Of a DNA stretch of 64,000 nt, positions 42,597-51,108 are shown in pieces; position 1 is the first letter of the stretch, and every line of letters begins with the position of its first letter. Under the pieces are notes generated by a model. The model searched no databases. It was not told the origin of the DNA and was given only the letters and a program-made list of their open reading frames with translations. The stretch covers positions 62,001-126,000 of the forward strand of contig JABABQ010000072.1 in the NCBI GenBank assembly GCA_014238155.1, written 5' to 3'. Position numbers and translations under genes: made by a program. The DNA is from Rhizobiaceae bacterium. Its GTDB lineage: Bacteria; Pseudomonadota; Alphaproteobacteria; Rhizobiales; Rhizobiaceae.

Positions 42597-43820
42597 ATGA
42601 ACTACAGGGGAATTCTGTTCTATCCATGGGACGCAGTTGGTGCGGATGGCCGCTCATCTGAGGGTTTTGAGGATTGGGCCGAGCAAAGCAATCTCAATAC
42701 ATTGACAATGGCGACCAGCTATCATGCAGGCAAGTTCATACGACCGGCCGCGAAGTTCGGACCGAAGGTGGTGTTTCCAGAAGACGGCACGGTTTACTTC
42801 CAGCCAGATATTTCTCGATATGGATCGGTTAAACCAAAGGTCTCTGCGTTTACCCAGAAGGTTGATGTGCTGGAGGCATTGTGTCGATCGGGTCGCCACT
42901 CAATCGTTGGCTGGACCGTATTGCTCCACAATTTACGGCTTGGATTTGAACATCCCGACAAAACGGTTCGCAACGCCTTTGGTGATCGGTATCCCTATAG
43001 TCTGTGCCCTTCGCATCCTGATAACCGGCAATATGTGGTCAATTTGTGCTGTGACCTTGGAGCGAATTACGATCTGAAGGGATTGTCGATTGAGACACCG
43101 GGGTTCTTGCCGTTTGCACATGGCTATCATCACGAGTTTTCGCAGATGCGCTCCAATCTCTGGCTGGATCATCATTTGGGTCTCTGCTTTTGCGATCACT
43201 GTATGGCGGGGGCATCAAAGGCAGGGATTGATGCTGAAAGCCTGAAGCGGGAAATCGCCGCGCAAATCGATGATTATCTGACTTCCCCGGATGACTTGTC
43301 TGCGGCAGATGCGTCGACCCGACTGGCCAATGACCGTCGAACCAACAGCGATCTGGATGCTTATGTTGCCCATCGTTGTGAAACGGTGTCGAAATTGGTT
43401 GGCCAGGTCAGAACCGAGTTGCGTGCTGACTGCGAGTTATTTGTTATTCCGACGACCGACCGACCAACTTCCCATTGCTGGGTGGAGGGATCTGACCTGG
43501 CTCGTTTGGCACAGGTTGCCGATGGACTTGAAGTGCCGTTTTACGAACCGACGGTTCAGGCGATCCTAAAAGATGCTTCTGAAACCAGAGCGACTGCAGG
43601 CCCGAACGCGCGTATTCGCGGGATCCTGCGCCCCGGTCAACCGGATCTGAATGATCCCCAGGACCTGATATCAGCAGTCGGCGGATTGAGCGGTTCCGGG
43701 GTTGAGGGCATCTCATTTTACAATTTTGGATTGCTGCGCCCTCATCATCTGGAAGCCATTGGCCAGGCGGCGACGGCAGACGCAGATCCCCCATTCGCCA
43801 ATTCAGGAGAGAATACATGA
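42597..43820 (+). CDS. Putative TIM-barrel (glycoside-hydrolase-like) protein
   Basis: 407 residues, no signal peptide, so cytosolic. NYRGILFYPWDA at the start, WTVLLHNLRLG, LKGLSIETPGF and a C-terminal strand (GVEGISFYNFGLLRP) resemble the strand ends of TIM-barrel glycoside hydrolases. Residues LCFCDHCMAG (about 197-206) form a C-x-C-x2-C cluster of the type seen in some uncharacterised GH-like families. I could not assign catalytic acids securely, and the family is not one I can name. It overlaps the following SDR by 4 bases. The 99-base gap before it may carry a promoter. Confidence 0.55.
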   Translation: MNYRGILFYPWDAVGADGRSSEGFEDWAEQSNLNTLTMATSYHAGKFIRPAAKFGPKVVFPEDGTVYFQPDISRYGSVKPKVSAFTQKVDVLEALCRSGRHSIVGWTVLLHNLRLGFEHPDKTVRNAFGDRYPYSLCPSHPDNRQYVVNLCCDLGANYDLKGLSIETPGFLPFAHGYHHEFSQMRSNLWLDHHLGLCFCDHCMAGASKAGIDAESLKREIAAQIDDYLTSPDDLSAADASTRLANDRRTNSDLDAYVAHRCETVSKLVGQVRTELRADCELFVIPTTDRPTSHCWVEGSDLARLAQVADGLEVPFYEPTVQAILKDASETRATAGPNARIRGILRPGQPDLNDPQDLISAVGGLSGSGVEGISFYNFGLLRPHHLEAIGQAATADADPPFANSGENT

Positions 43821-44608
43821 GCCAGAACATAGTTTTGATTTCAGGAGCGCCCGGTGGAATCGGTGTCGCATTGTGTCGTAAATTCATCGAGCAGGGATAT
43901 ATAATTGCTGCACTGGACCGCGATGAAGCGGCGATGCAGCGTCTGGAGAAATCCATGCAGGACGAGTTCGGATCAACCATCATTCCGGTGCTGTGTGATT
44001 TGACCGAAGGTCAGCAAATTCGTGAAGCCGTCGACCAACTCGAAGCAGATCACGGCGCAATTTCCAGACTGGTCAACAATGCGGCCTTCATTACAGAAAC
44101 CGGTAATCTGAAGCGTATGACGCCGGAAAAATGGGAAGCGGAAATATCCGTCAATCTAAACGGGGTATACAATCTGACCGCCCCGGTGCTCGACCATATG
44201 TGCCGTCGGCAATCTGGAGTTGTGACAACGGTGTCGTCAGTCAACGGATTGGCAGCCTTTGGGCATCCTGCTTACAGTGCGTCAAAAGCTGGCCTGATCA
44301 GCCATATGCAATGTGTCGCCATTGAATATGGCCCACGGGGTATCCGCGCCAATTGTGTGCTGCCGGGGACTGTGGCAACCGACGCCTGGAAGGCGCGTAT
44401 TGAAAAAGAACCAAATGTATTTGAGCTGTTGAAGAAGTGGTATCCGCTGGGAATTGTTGCCACTCCGGAAGATGTCGCAGAGGCGGTCTGGTTCCTGTCT
44501 TCGCCCGCCGCCAGGGTCATCACCGGCACCAGCCTGCGGGTTGACGCTGGCCTGATGGCCGGTAACCGGTTGATGGCGCAGGAACTGTCTCAGGAAGACT
44601 TTTCATGA
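43817..44608 (+). CDS. Short-chain dehydrogenase/reductase (SDR)
   Basis: 263 residues. The cofactor motif SGAPGGIG (about 7-14) with Asp after the second strand (ALDRD) favours NAD. NNAA and the catalytic S...YSASKAG triad (about 138-158) are intact. It oxidises or reduces a hydroxy/keto intermediate of the locus. It starts in the ATGA overlap with the TIM-barrel gene, and AGGAGAG lies upstream. Confidence 0.87.
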   Translation: MSQNIVLISGAPGGIGVALCRKFIEQGYIIAALDRDEAAMQRLEKSMQDEFGSTIIPVLCDLTEGQQIREAVDQLEADHGAISRLVNNAAFITETGNLKRMTPEKWEAEISVNLNGVYNLTAPVLDHMCRRQSGVVTTVSSVNGLAAFGHPAYSASKAGLISHMQCVAIEYGPRGIRANCVLPGTVATDAWKARIEKEPNVFELLKKWYPLGIVATPEDVAEAVWFLSSPAARVITGTSLRVDAGLMAGNRLMAQELSQEDFS

Positions 44609-44630
44609 CCAACACTATTGAGACAGGCTT

Positions 44631-45704
44631 ATGAGCAGTCGATATCTTCCTGACCATATCGAAACGCCCTGTGTCGTAATTGATGTGAATATTGTCGACC
44701 GGAATATTCGCCGAGCGCAGGATTATCTGGACGAGCATGGCATCAAGAGCAGGCCCCACATAAAAACTCACAAATTGCCGAAATTTGCCCACCGGCAAAT
44801 TGAGGCGGGGGCCATTGGCATTACCTGTCAGAAAATAGGCGAAGCCGAAGTCATGGCAGAAGCTGGGATTGGCGACATATTGATCACCTATAACATTCTT
44901 GGCACGGCCAAGTTGCAACGACTTCGCCAATTGGCTGAAACATGCCGGCTGACAGTTGTTGCCGATTCTGAACAGGTGGTTGGTGGCCTGTCTGAGACCT
45001 TTGCGACAGCCGCCTCTGAATTGTCGGTTCTGGTGGAATGCGATACCGGCCAGCAGCGGTGTGGCGTACAAACAAGCGAACAGGCGGCACATCTTGCAAC
45101 AATCATTGATGCGGCTCCGGGGCTGAAATTTGACGGGTTGATGACCTATCCGCCGAAGAAGAGCCATCTCCTGGTCAATCAGTTTCTTCAACGCGCCACA
45201 GAACTTTGCGCAGTCAACAAACTCGAAGTTTATACGGTCAGCAATGGTGGAACACCTGACATGCAAAATAGCCACCTGGTGAGCTGTGCAACGGAGCACA
45301 GGAGCGGAACCTATATCTATAACGACCGCAGCCTGGTGGAATCCGGTGACTGTGAATTGACGGATTGTGCGCTCAAGGTTCATGCAACGGTGGTTTCGCG
45401 ACCGACCGATGATCGGATGATCATTGATGCCGGTTCGAAAGTCCAGACATCAGACCCGATGGGCCTGATCGGGTTTGGTCATGTTGTGGAATATCCAGAT
45501 GCAGAAATTCGGGAATTGCATGAGGAACATGGAATTGTTGACCTTTCAAACTGTGTTGGCGCCTTGCCCAAAATTGGTGATGTGATTCAAATTATTCCCA
45601 ATCATGCCTGCGTGGTGAGCAACCTGTTCGACCGGGTTTTCCTGCGTCATGGTGACGGCCGCATCGAAGTGCAGGATGTTGCCTGTCGCGGGCAGGTGTG
45701 GTGA
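44631..45704 (+). CDS. D-threonine-aldolase / D-serine-dehydratase fold PLP enzyme
   Basis: 357 residues, alanine-racemase-like N-terminal barrel plus DSD1-like C-terminal domain. The PLP lysine is K45 in SRPHIKTHK. The C-terminal LPKIGDVIQIIPNHACVVSNLFD contains the His and nearby Cys that position the metal ion in D-threonine aldolases and D-3-hydroxyaspartate or D-serine dehydratases. The length fits the low-specificity D-threonine aldolase type. It would split a D-beta-hydroxy amino acid to glycine plus an aldehyde, or dehydrate it. The two activities cannot be separated from sequence. It is 22 bases after the SDR. Confidence 0.78.
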   Translation: MSSRYLPDHIETPCVVIDVNIVDRNIRRAQDYLDEHGIKSRPHIKTHKLPKFAHRQIEAGAIGITCQKIGEAEVMAEAGIGDILITYNILGTAKLQRLRQLAETCRLTVVADSEQVVGGLSETFATAASELSVLVECDTGQQRCGVQTSEQAAHLATIIDAAPGLKFDGLMTYPPKKSHLLVNQFLQRATELCAVNKLEVYTVSNGGTPDMQNSHLVSCATEHRSGTYIYNDRSLVESGDCELTDCALKVHATVVSRPTDDRMIIDAGSKVQTSDPMGLIGFGHVVEYPDAEIRELHEEHGIVDLSNCVGALPKIGDVIQIIPNHACVVSNLFDRVFLRHGDGRIEVQDVACRGQVW

Positions 45705-45729
45705 CGCGCGAGCTGACCCGTGGTGCTAT

Positions 45730-46935
45730 CTACAAATCAGAAAAGTCGCTGCGCCGCGTTCTTGCGTCTTTGCGTTTGGCAATGTCGGGATTGAGCGCGA
45801 TGCCCAGTCCGGGTCCGGCGGGGGCTTTGATGAAACCGTTCTCGATCGGCGGTAATTCGGTGACGAGCTCACTGTACCAACCGTAGTAGAAGGCGCGCAC
45901 GACTTCCTGGATGAACATATTTGGTGCGTGAAGTGCCAGATGGGTTGAGGCCGTCAACGCAACCGGGCCGGTGCAGTCATGGGCGGCAAATGGGATGCCG
46001 TGACTGTCGCAAAGGGAAGCCACTTTACGGCCTTCCGATAAGCCACCTCCCCAAACCAGATCCATGATCACCACTCCCATGCGGGCTTGTTCAATCAGCT
46101 GTTTGAATTGAAATCTCTGCCCGAGCAATTCACCGCCTGCAATTGGTGTTTGTACGGTGTCGCAGATTGCGGCTGCCTGGCTCGGGTCGTCCATGCGCAC
46201 CGGATCTTCAATCCATGTAAGGTCAAATTCTTCGAGGGCTTGGGCAATGCGCCGGGCCGTGGGTACATTCCACAAGGAATGCAATTCGGCCATGATTTCC
46301 ATTTTGTCACCAACCGCATTGCGAATTTTCTCGAATGGCTCGAGCGCCTTTTTTAGATCCTGATTTGAAATATATGTGCCACCGGATGCCTCTGCGGCAA
46401 AATCAAACGGCCAGATCTTCATCGCATTGATGTTCATCTCCAACAGGCTTTGTGCCACGTCATCTGCTCGGTGCAGAAAGCCTTCAAGATCTTCATAAGG
46501 TCCGGCTTTGGAATCAAGACCAAAATTGGCCGTGGTCTGGGCCGGCGCCTTGCGGACATATTGGTAGCCTGCGCAAGTATTATAGACCCGAACAGAATCC
46601 CGACTTGCGCCGCCCAGTAGTTGATAGATTGGTTGGTTTGCAGATTGGCCCCAGACATCCCACAGGGCAATTTCCACGGCTGAAGTGCCACGCATTTCCG
46701 CTCCGGATCCGCCGCGGCCAGCATAGCCCGTCATGCGCTGGGCGTGACGCTCAATCTGCAATGGATTTTGCCCCAACAGGTAGGGTGCAATAAATTCATG
46801 GATATGCGCCTCTACAGTATCGGCACCAAAATAAGTCTCTCCCAGCCCAATCAAACCTTGATCGGTATGGACCTGAACCCAGAGCAGGTTCGGAAATTCA
46901 TCGACATAAATTGTTTCTAATGCGGTTACCTTCAT
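45730..46935 (-). CDS. Mandelate racemase/muconate lactonizing enzyme (enolase superfamily) dehydratase-like
   Basis: 401 residues from ATG 46935 (N terminus MKVTALETIYVDEF matches family members; an upstream in-frame ATG at 47112 adds atypical sequence). Metal ligands appear in AELHSLWN, WIEDPVR and AGGELLG, and the His general base is in FAAHDCTGPV. The ELH triad with His resembles sugar-acid dehydratases more than racemases. It is convergent with the aldolase-fold gene (25-base gap) and divergent from the CUT2 importer. It probably dehydrates a sugar or polyhydroxy acid. Confidence 0.8.
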   Translation of the reverse strand: MKVTALETIYVDEFPNLLWVQVHTDQGLIGLGETYFGADTVEAHIHEFIAPYLLGQNPLQIERHAQRMTGYAGRGGSGAEMRGTSAVEIALWDVWGQSANQPIYQLLGGASRDSVRVYNTCAGYQYVRKAPAQTTANFGLDSKAGPYEDLEGFLHRADDVAQSLLEMNINAMKIWPFDFAAEASGGTYISNQDLKKALEPFEKIRNAVGDKMEIMAELHSLWNVPTARRIAQALEEFDLTWIEDPVRMDDPSQAAAICDTVQTPIAGGELLGQRFQFKQLIEQARMGVVIMDLVWGGGLSEGRKVASLCDSHGIPFAAHDCTGPVALTASTHLALHAPNMFIQEVVRAFYYGWYSELVTELPPIENGFIKAPAGPGLGIALNPDIAKRKDARTRRSDFSDL

Positions 46936-47203
46936 GGGGCGTATCCTGGGCTGGTAGCGATTGAATCTGTTGCATCGATCACATGATAACTCTCGGTTAC
47001 ATTGGCTGAATCTGTGGTCGGTGATTATCTGTAATGAAAGGCCGAAGAGAGTTGAATTTGACTCCACAAAAGTATTTTTTGCAAAAATATTCTCCGACAA
47101 AATTGGCCGCATTCATCGGTGATTTGGTTACAGGGCCACTTTTTTGTTCTTTTTCAAAGAGTTAAGGTGATATTTGATCTTGTAGTGAAATAAAAATTAC
47201 ACG

Positions 47204-47234
47204 TTGACATTTATTTCATTTGTGTGAAATAAAT
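47204..47234. promoter_or_regulatory. Promoter/operator for the polyol operon (SorC-type candidate)
   Basis: Perfect inverted repeat ATTTATTTCA (47209-47218), 6-base spacer, TGAAATAAAT (47225-47234). A third TGAAATAAA half-site is at 47186-47194. TTGACA at 47204-47209 may be a -35 box overlapping the first arm; no good -10 is visible. It lies in the 415-base AT-rich gap 46936-47350 between the divergent enolase-superfamily gene and the importer. The SorC-family regulator of this operon (52145) is the likely ligand-responsive binder. I see nothing else definite in the gap. Confidence 0.6.
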
Positions 47235-47350
47235 ACCGCAAGCTGCAAGAAATTGCAAATTCTACATCTACGGATTGTCGTTGTTTGCAGTGTTTGAAGG
47301 GAAATCAGCCGGACGGTTGGCCCGATCAACAGCAAAAGGAGTGATGTATT

Positions 47351-48367
47351 ATGGTAATTAGAAAAAACTTAATTGCGGCGGGCCTCGTGGTCTCTTCGCT
47401 TGTGGCAGCGGCCAGTGGCGCTGTGGCTGCAGATGGCAAACGGATCGCGTTTTTCGTGTCTGATTTGTCGAACGTGTTTCACCAGTCTCAGGCTGCAGAA
47501 GCGCAACGCTATGCAAAAGAAAAATATGGTGCTGAAGTGGTTGTCTTTGATGGACAGGCCGATTCTGCGGTAATGACTCAAAATGTCGATCAGGTTGTTG
47601 CTGGCGCATTTGATGCAGCTACTTTGCACATCTGGGACGCCGAGGCGGCGACGCCCGGTGTAAAAGAAGCATTGGGTGAAGGCATCGTCATGACATCCTT
47701 CTTCAGCCCGATTACGGATACCGGCATCCCGACTGCACGCAGCGATGAAGCTGGCGTTTCATTCGAGATGGGTAAACAGATGGCGAAGGCCTGGAAAGAA
47801 GCTCATCCTGACAAACCGATCGTCATGGTTCAGCTTGGATGGCCAAACCATACTGAGGTGAATTCAGGACGTACCGCTCCGTTTGCCAAAGGTGTTCTCT
47901 CCGTTGACCCAGCTGCCGAAAATCTTGGTGCGTTGGATTCAAGCGCCGGACAGGAAGCAGCCAAGCAAATCATCGTTGACCTGCTGACCCAGCGTCCTGA
48001 AGTCAATCTGATTTACTCCGAAGCTTCCAACCTGACAGTTGGCACAATGGCCGGTTTGTCCCAATTGGGCCGCGGCAAGTTCAAAGATGGCAAGCCGGTT
48101 ACCGAAATTGTGGCGAGTGTTGACTTTGACACTGTCGAGTTCAGCCAGATCTATGACCCAAATTCGAGCCTCAAAGTATCAATGGGCCTGCCGCCTGTTG
48201 AGACTGCTCAGGGTCGCATCGACCTGGTGATGGACGTGGTCAAAGGTAAGATTCCTTCATCGTCGAAGACGGCTGAAGAGTTCTTCTACAAGGCTTACAC
48301 CATTTCCTATTGGACAATGCCTGAGTCTGACGCCAAAACCTGGCTTGAAGCACAGTTCGGAAAGTAG
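47351..48367 (+). CDS. CUT2 (ribose-type) ABC transporter substrate-binding protein
   Basis: 338 residues, periplasmic binding protein of the LacI/RbsB type. Signal peptide 1-27 (cleavage near VAA-DG). Mature start GKRIAFFVSDLSNVFHQSQAAEAQRYAKE is characteristic, and DGQADSAVMTQNVDQVVA is the usual next element. It probably binds a polyol or pentose-like sugar, judged by the kinase and dehydrogenases of the operon. Confidence 0.87.
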   Translation: MVIRKNLIAAGLVVSSLVAAASGAVAADGKRIAFFVSDLSNVFHQSQAAEAQRYAKEKYGAEVVVFDGQADSAVMTQNVDQVVAGAFDAATLHIWDAEAATPGVKEALGEGIVMTSFFSPITDTGIPTARSDEAGVSFEMGKQMAKAWKEAHPDKPIVMVQLGWPNHTEVNSGRTAPFAKGVLSVDPAAENLGALDSSAGQEAAKQIIVDLLTQRPEVNLIYSEASNLTVGTMAGLSQLGRGKFKDGKPVTEIVASVDFDTVEFSQIYDPNSSLKVSMGLPPVETAQGRIDLVMDVVKGKIPSSSKTAEEFFYKAYTISYWTMPESDAKTWLEAQFGK

Positions 48368-48383
48368 TCTGAATAACCAAAGC

Positions 48384-48426
48384 GGGCGGACGGTTAACAT
48401 CACAGGTGTGAACCGGCCGGCCGCCC
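48384..48426 (+). other. Intercistronic stem-loop after CUT2 binding-protein gene
   Basis: GGGCGG (48384-48389) and CCGCCC (48421-48426) form an outer stem; CGGTT (48391-48395) and AACCG (48411-48415) an inner stem, with an asymmetric internal bulge. It lies 17 bases after the binding-protein stop in a 192-base gap before the ATPase gene. No U-tract. The remainder of the gap has only the AAGGAGAG site before TTG 48560. Confidence 0.6.
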
Positions 48427-48559
48427 TCCCAGTCAGCAGGCTGGCAAGCAAGATCCGACTGATTTTGATCCAGCCCGCTGATCCCTTCATTGCCAATTTA
48501 GGCGATGTTGCTGCACCAGCCGGAAAACAAATTAAACGCCAGGCAAAGGAGAGACCAGA

Positions 48560-50083
48560 TTGACCGATCACAACCAATCCCCGGTTCCTTCTCATGTTTT
48601 GGCCGTTAACGGTCTGACGAAGGACTATCCCGGCGTCCGGGCTGTCGACAATGTCAGCTTCTCTATTCAAAGCGGCACCGTACACTGCCTGGTGGGCGAA
48701 AATGGTGCTGGAAAGTCGACCCTGGTCAAAATGCTGACCGGTGCGTTGCAACCAACTAGCGGATCGATGAGTGTCAACGGGTCGCAATATTTACCAGGTA
48801 ATCCTCAAGATGCCCGCGATGGTGGCATTGCCACATTGTTTCAGGAACTTCATGTCGTCGATGAGTTGACGGTATTGGAAAACCTGACCCTGGGAATGGA
48901 ACGCAGTCGGTTTGGTTTCCTGATCAAGTCGAAACTGGAAGATCGTGTTGTACAAACACTGTATGCGATCGAACCTTCAATTAATCCATCTGCACGGGTG
49001 TCGACGCTGAGCGTTGCGCAAAAACAGATCGTCGAGATTGCCCGAGCTGCGTCTTCCGGTGCCAGTGTCATTATCATGGATGAACCCACTGCCGCCCTGT
49101 CGGAGCGGGAAGTAGAACGGTTGTTTGCGGTGATCCGGCGGTTGCGAGATTCCGCCGTGACGGTGGTTTATATTTCACACAAGCTTGAAGAAATTTTTCA
49201 ACTCGGTGATGCCGTCACCGTGCTTAGAGACGGAAAACATATTGCGACCAAGCAATTGTCCGATGTGGCAGGTCGGTCCGAACTGATCGAGATGATGATC
49301 GGCCGCAGCGTATTTCAGGACTATTCCCCCAGGACCAATATCTCAGATGAGAAAGTATTGCGCGCCGAGGGTTTGACCAATTCTGTCCTTCGCGATGTTT
49401 CATTTCATATCAATCGAGGTGAAATTGTCGGGTTCTACGGCCTCGTTGGTGCTGGCAAAACAGAAATAGCGCGTGCGTTATTTGGCGCCGACAAGGTCGC
49501 CGGATCGATCGAATTCAAGGGCCGACCGGTAGGCCGCTCCCCCAAGCAGGCGATCGCCGCCGGTATTGCGCTGGTTCCCGAAGAACGCCGGACCCAGGGC
49601 TTGTTTACAAACCTGTCGATCAGGGAAAACATTCCGGTGATGAACCTGCGTCGTTTGTCGAACAATGGGGTGTTTCGCGCGTCGGTGGAACATGATGCAG
49701 CGGTTGATTATGTCAACAGGCTGAACATCGCGACTGAGTCGATTGACAAACATACCGAGAAGCTTTCCGGTGGAAACCAGCAAAAAGTCGTGTTCGCCAA
49801 GTGCCTTTTTGCAGATGCAGATCTTCTGTTGCTTGATGAGCCGACAAGAGGCGTTGATGTTGGTGCCAAAACAGAGATTTATGACATAATCAGAAACCTC
49901 GCAGACGATGGAAATTCGGTCGCTATTTTTTCATCCGAACTGGAAGAAGTTCTGGGGATTTGTGATCGCATTTTCCTTCTATATTCCGGGTCGCTGGAAG
50001 CGGAAGTAATCAACGGGACCAATGTAGACGCCCCTCACATCCTCAACGTGGTCACCGGTGGCCATGTGGGAGGTGTGCAATGA
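48560..50083 (+). CDS. CUT2 ABC transporter ATP-binding protein (RbsA type, two NBDs)
   Basis: 507 residues with two fused ATPase domains. First Walker A GENGAGKST at 46-54; first signature is replaced by the degenerate LSVAQKQ typical of RbsA. Second P-loop GLVGAGKTE near 294 and signature LSGGNQQK near 411. The TTG start at 48560 follows AAGGAGAG. It overlaps the first permease by 4 bases. Confidence 0.88.
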   Translation: MTDHNQSPVPSHVLAVNGLTKDYPGVRAVDNVSFSIQSGTVHCLVGENGAGKSTLVKMLTGALQPTSGSMSVNGSQYLPGNPQDARDGGIATLFQELHVVDELTVLENLTLGMERSRFGFLIKSKLEDRVVQTLYAIEPSINPSARVSTLSVAQKQIVEIARAASSGASVIIMDEPTAALSEREVERLFAVIRRLRDSAVTVVYISHKLEEIFQLGDAVTVLRDGKHIATKQLSDVAGRSELIEMMIGRSVFQDYSPRTNISDEKVLRAEGLTNSVLRDVSFHINRGEIVGFYGLVGAGKTEIARALFGADKVAGSIEFKGRPVGRSPKQAIAAGIALVPEERRTQGLFTNLSIRENIPVMNLRRLSNNGVFRASVEHDAAVDYVNRLNIATESIDKHTEKLSGGNQQKVVFAKCLFADADLLLLDEPTRGVDVGAKTEIYDIIRNLADDGNSVAIFSSELEEVLGICDRIFLLYSGSLEAEVINGTNVDAPHILNVVTGGHVGGVQ

Positions 50084-51108
50084 CCGTCTCAGCAAATATC
50101 GGCCGGACGTTGAGTGATGACCGGCGCAAAATGAGCGATGAGTCATTCATCACACTTTTGGTGGCATCGGTTGCCGTTGGATTGTTTTTATTTGCTTCTT
50201 TGCTGGTGCCCAACTTTTTCCAATTGCTCAACATGCTCAATCTGGTGACCAACAATTGGGCGGTAATATCGCTTGGCATCGGCGTATCGTTTTTGCTTGT
50301 GTCTGGCAATTTTGATCTGTCGGTTGGTGGCATCGTTGCCCTTTCCGGCGTGCTTTCAGTGTGGTTTGCCCAGGCAATTGGTGGGTCGAATGCGTTGTCC
50401 ACCGGGCTGGGTCTTCCCTATTGGCTGGCAATTACATGTGCCCTGGGTGGCGCGCTTGCGATAGGGGCGTTGAATGCACTGTTCGTCGTGAAGTTTCGCA
50501 TTCCATCAATTATCGTCACATTGGGAACCATGATGTTGGCGCGCGGGGTCGCTCAAGTCGTTACTCAGGGATCGCAGCGCAATACAAATCTGCCAGATCA
50601 ATTTGGCGTTCTTGGCAATATGACCATGTTCGACACTTCCGTGAAACTTCCGGTCGTCTTCATGCTGGTGCTGTTGCTGATTGCAATATTTATCGAGAGA
50701 AAGACCGTTTTTGGACGGCTGACATACTGGATAGGGGCCAATCCAATTGCTGCCAGCTTGTCTGGGATCGATAAGGAAAGGCACATAACCTATCTGTATT
50801 TGTTCAGTTCACTGATCGCTGGAATCGTCGGCATTCTTCTGGCTTCGGAATTCAAGTCTGGATACTCCAACCGCGGAACACTGATGGAGTTTGATGCATT
50901 GGTGATCGCCCTGCTGGGTGGTGTTGCAATCGCTGGTGGGTTCGGATCCGTCGTTGGGATGTTCTTTGGGGCAATAATTCTCGCCATTGTCACATCTGCT
51001 GCAACCGGAATGGTGCTGTCGCCTGACTGGCAATTTATTCTAAAAGCAATTGCCGTATTTCTCGCGATTGTCACACAGACCTGGGCGCTGGCCCGCAGGA
51101 ATCGGTGA
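50080..51108 (+). CDS. CUT2 ABC transporter permease 1 (RbsC type)
   Basis: 342 residues, about eight to ten helices. LSVGGIVALSGVLSVW (about residues 81-96) and VTLGTMMLARGVAQVV are RbsC-family signatures. A basic N-terminal tail precedes the first helix. It overlaps the second permease start by 4 bases. The two permeases probably form a heterodimer, since both are encoded here. Confidence 0.87.
   Translation: MTVSANIGRTLSDDRRKMSDESFITLLVASVAVGLFLFASLLVPNFFQLLNMLNLVTNNWAVISLGIGVSFLLVSGNFDLSVGGIVALSGVLSVWFAQAIGGSNALSTGLGLPYWLAITCALGGALAIGALNALFVVKFRIPSIIVTLGTMMLARGVAQVVTQGSQRNTNLPDQFGVLGNMTMFDTSVKLPVVFMLVLLLIAIFIERKTVFGRLTYWIGANPIAASLSGIDKERHITYLYLFSSLIAGIVGILLASEFKSGYSNRGTLMEFDALVIALLGGVAIAGGFGSVVGMFFGAIILAIVTSAATGMVLSPDWQFILKAIAVFLAIVTQTWALARRNR

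Noticed and set aside
44520-45383. 287-codon antisense reading frame opposite the PLP enzyme
   Set aside because: It is a shadow of the D-threonine-aldolase-fold gene, whose lysine and metal motifs are clear.
45730-47112. Extended start of the enolase-superfamily gene at 47112
   Set aside because: The extra 59 residues do not fit the family N terminus, which begins at MKVTALE (46935).
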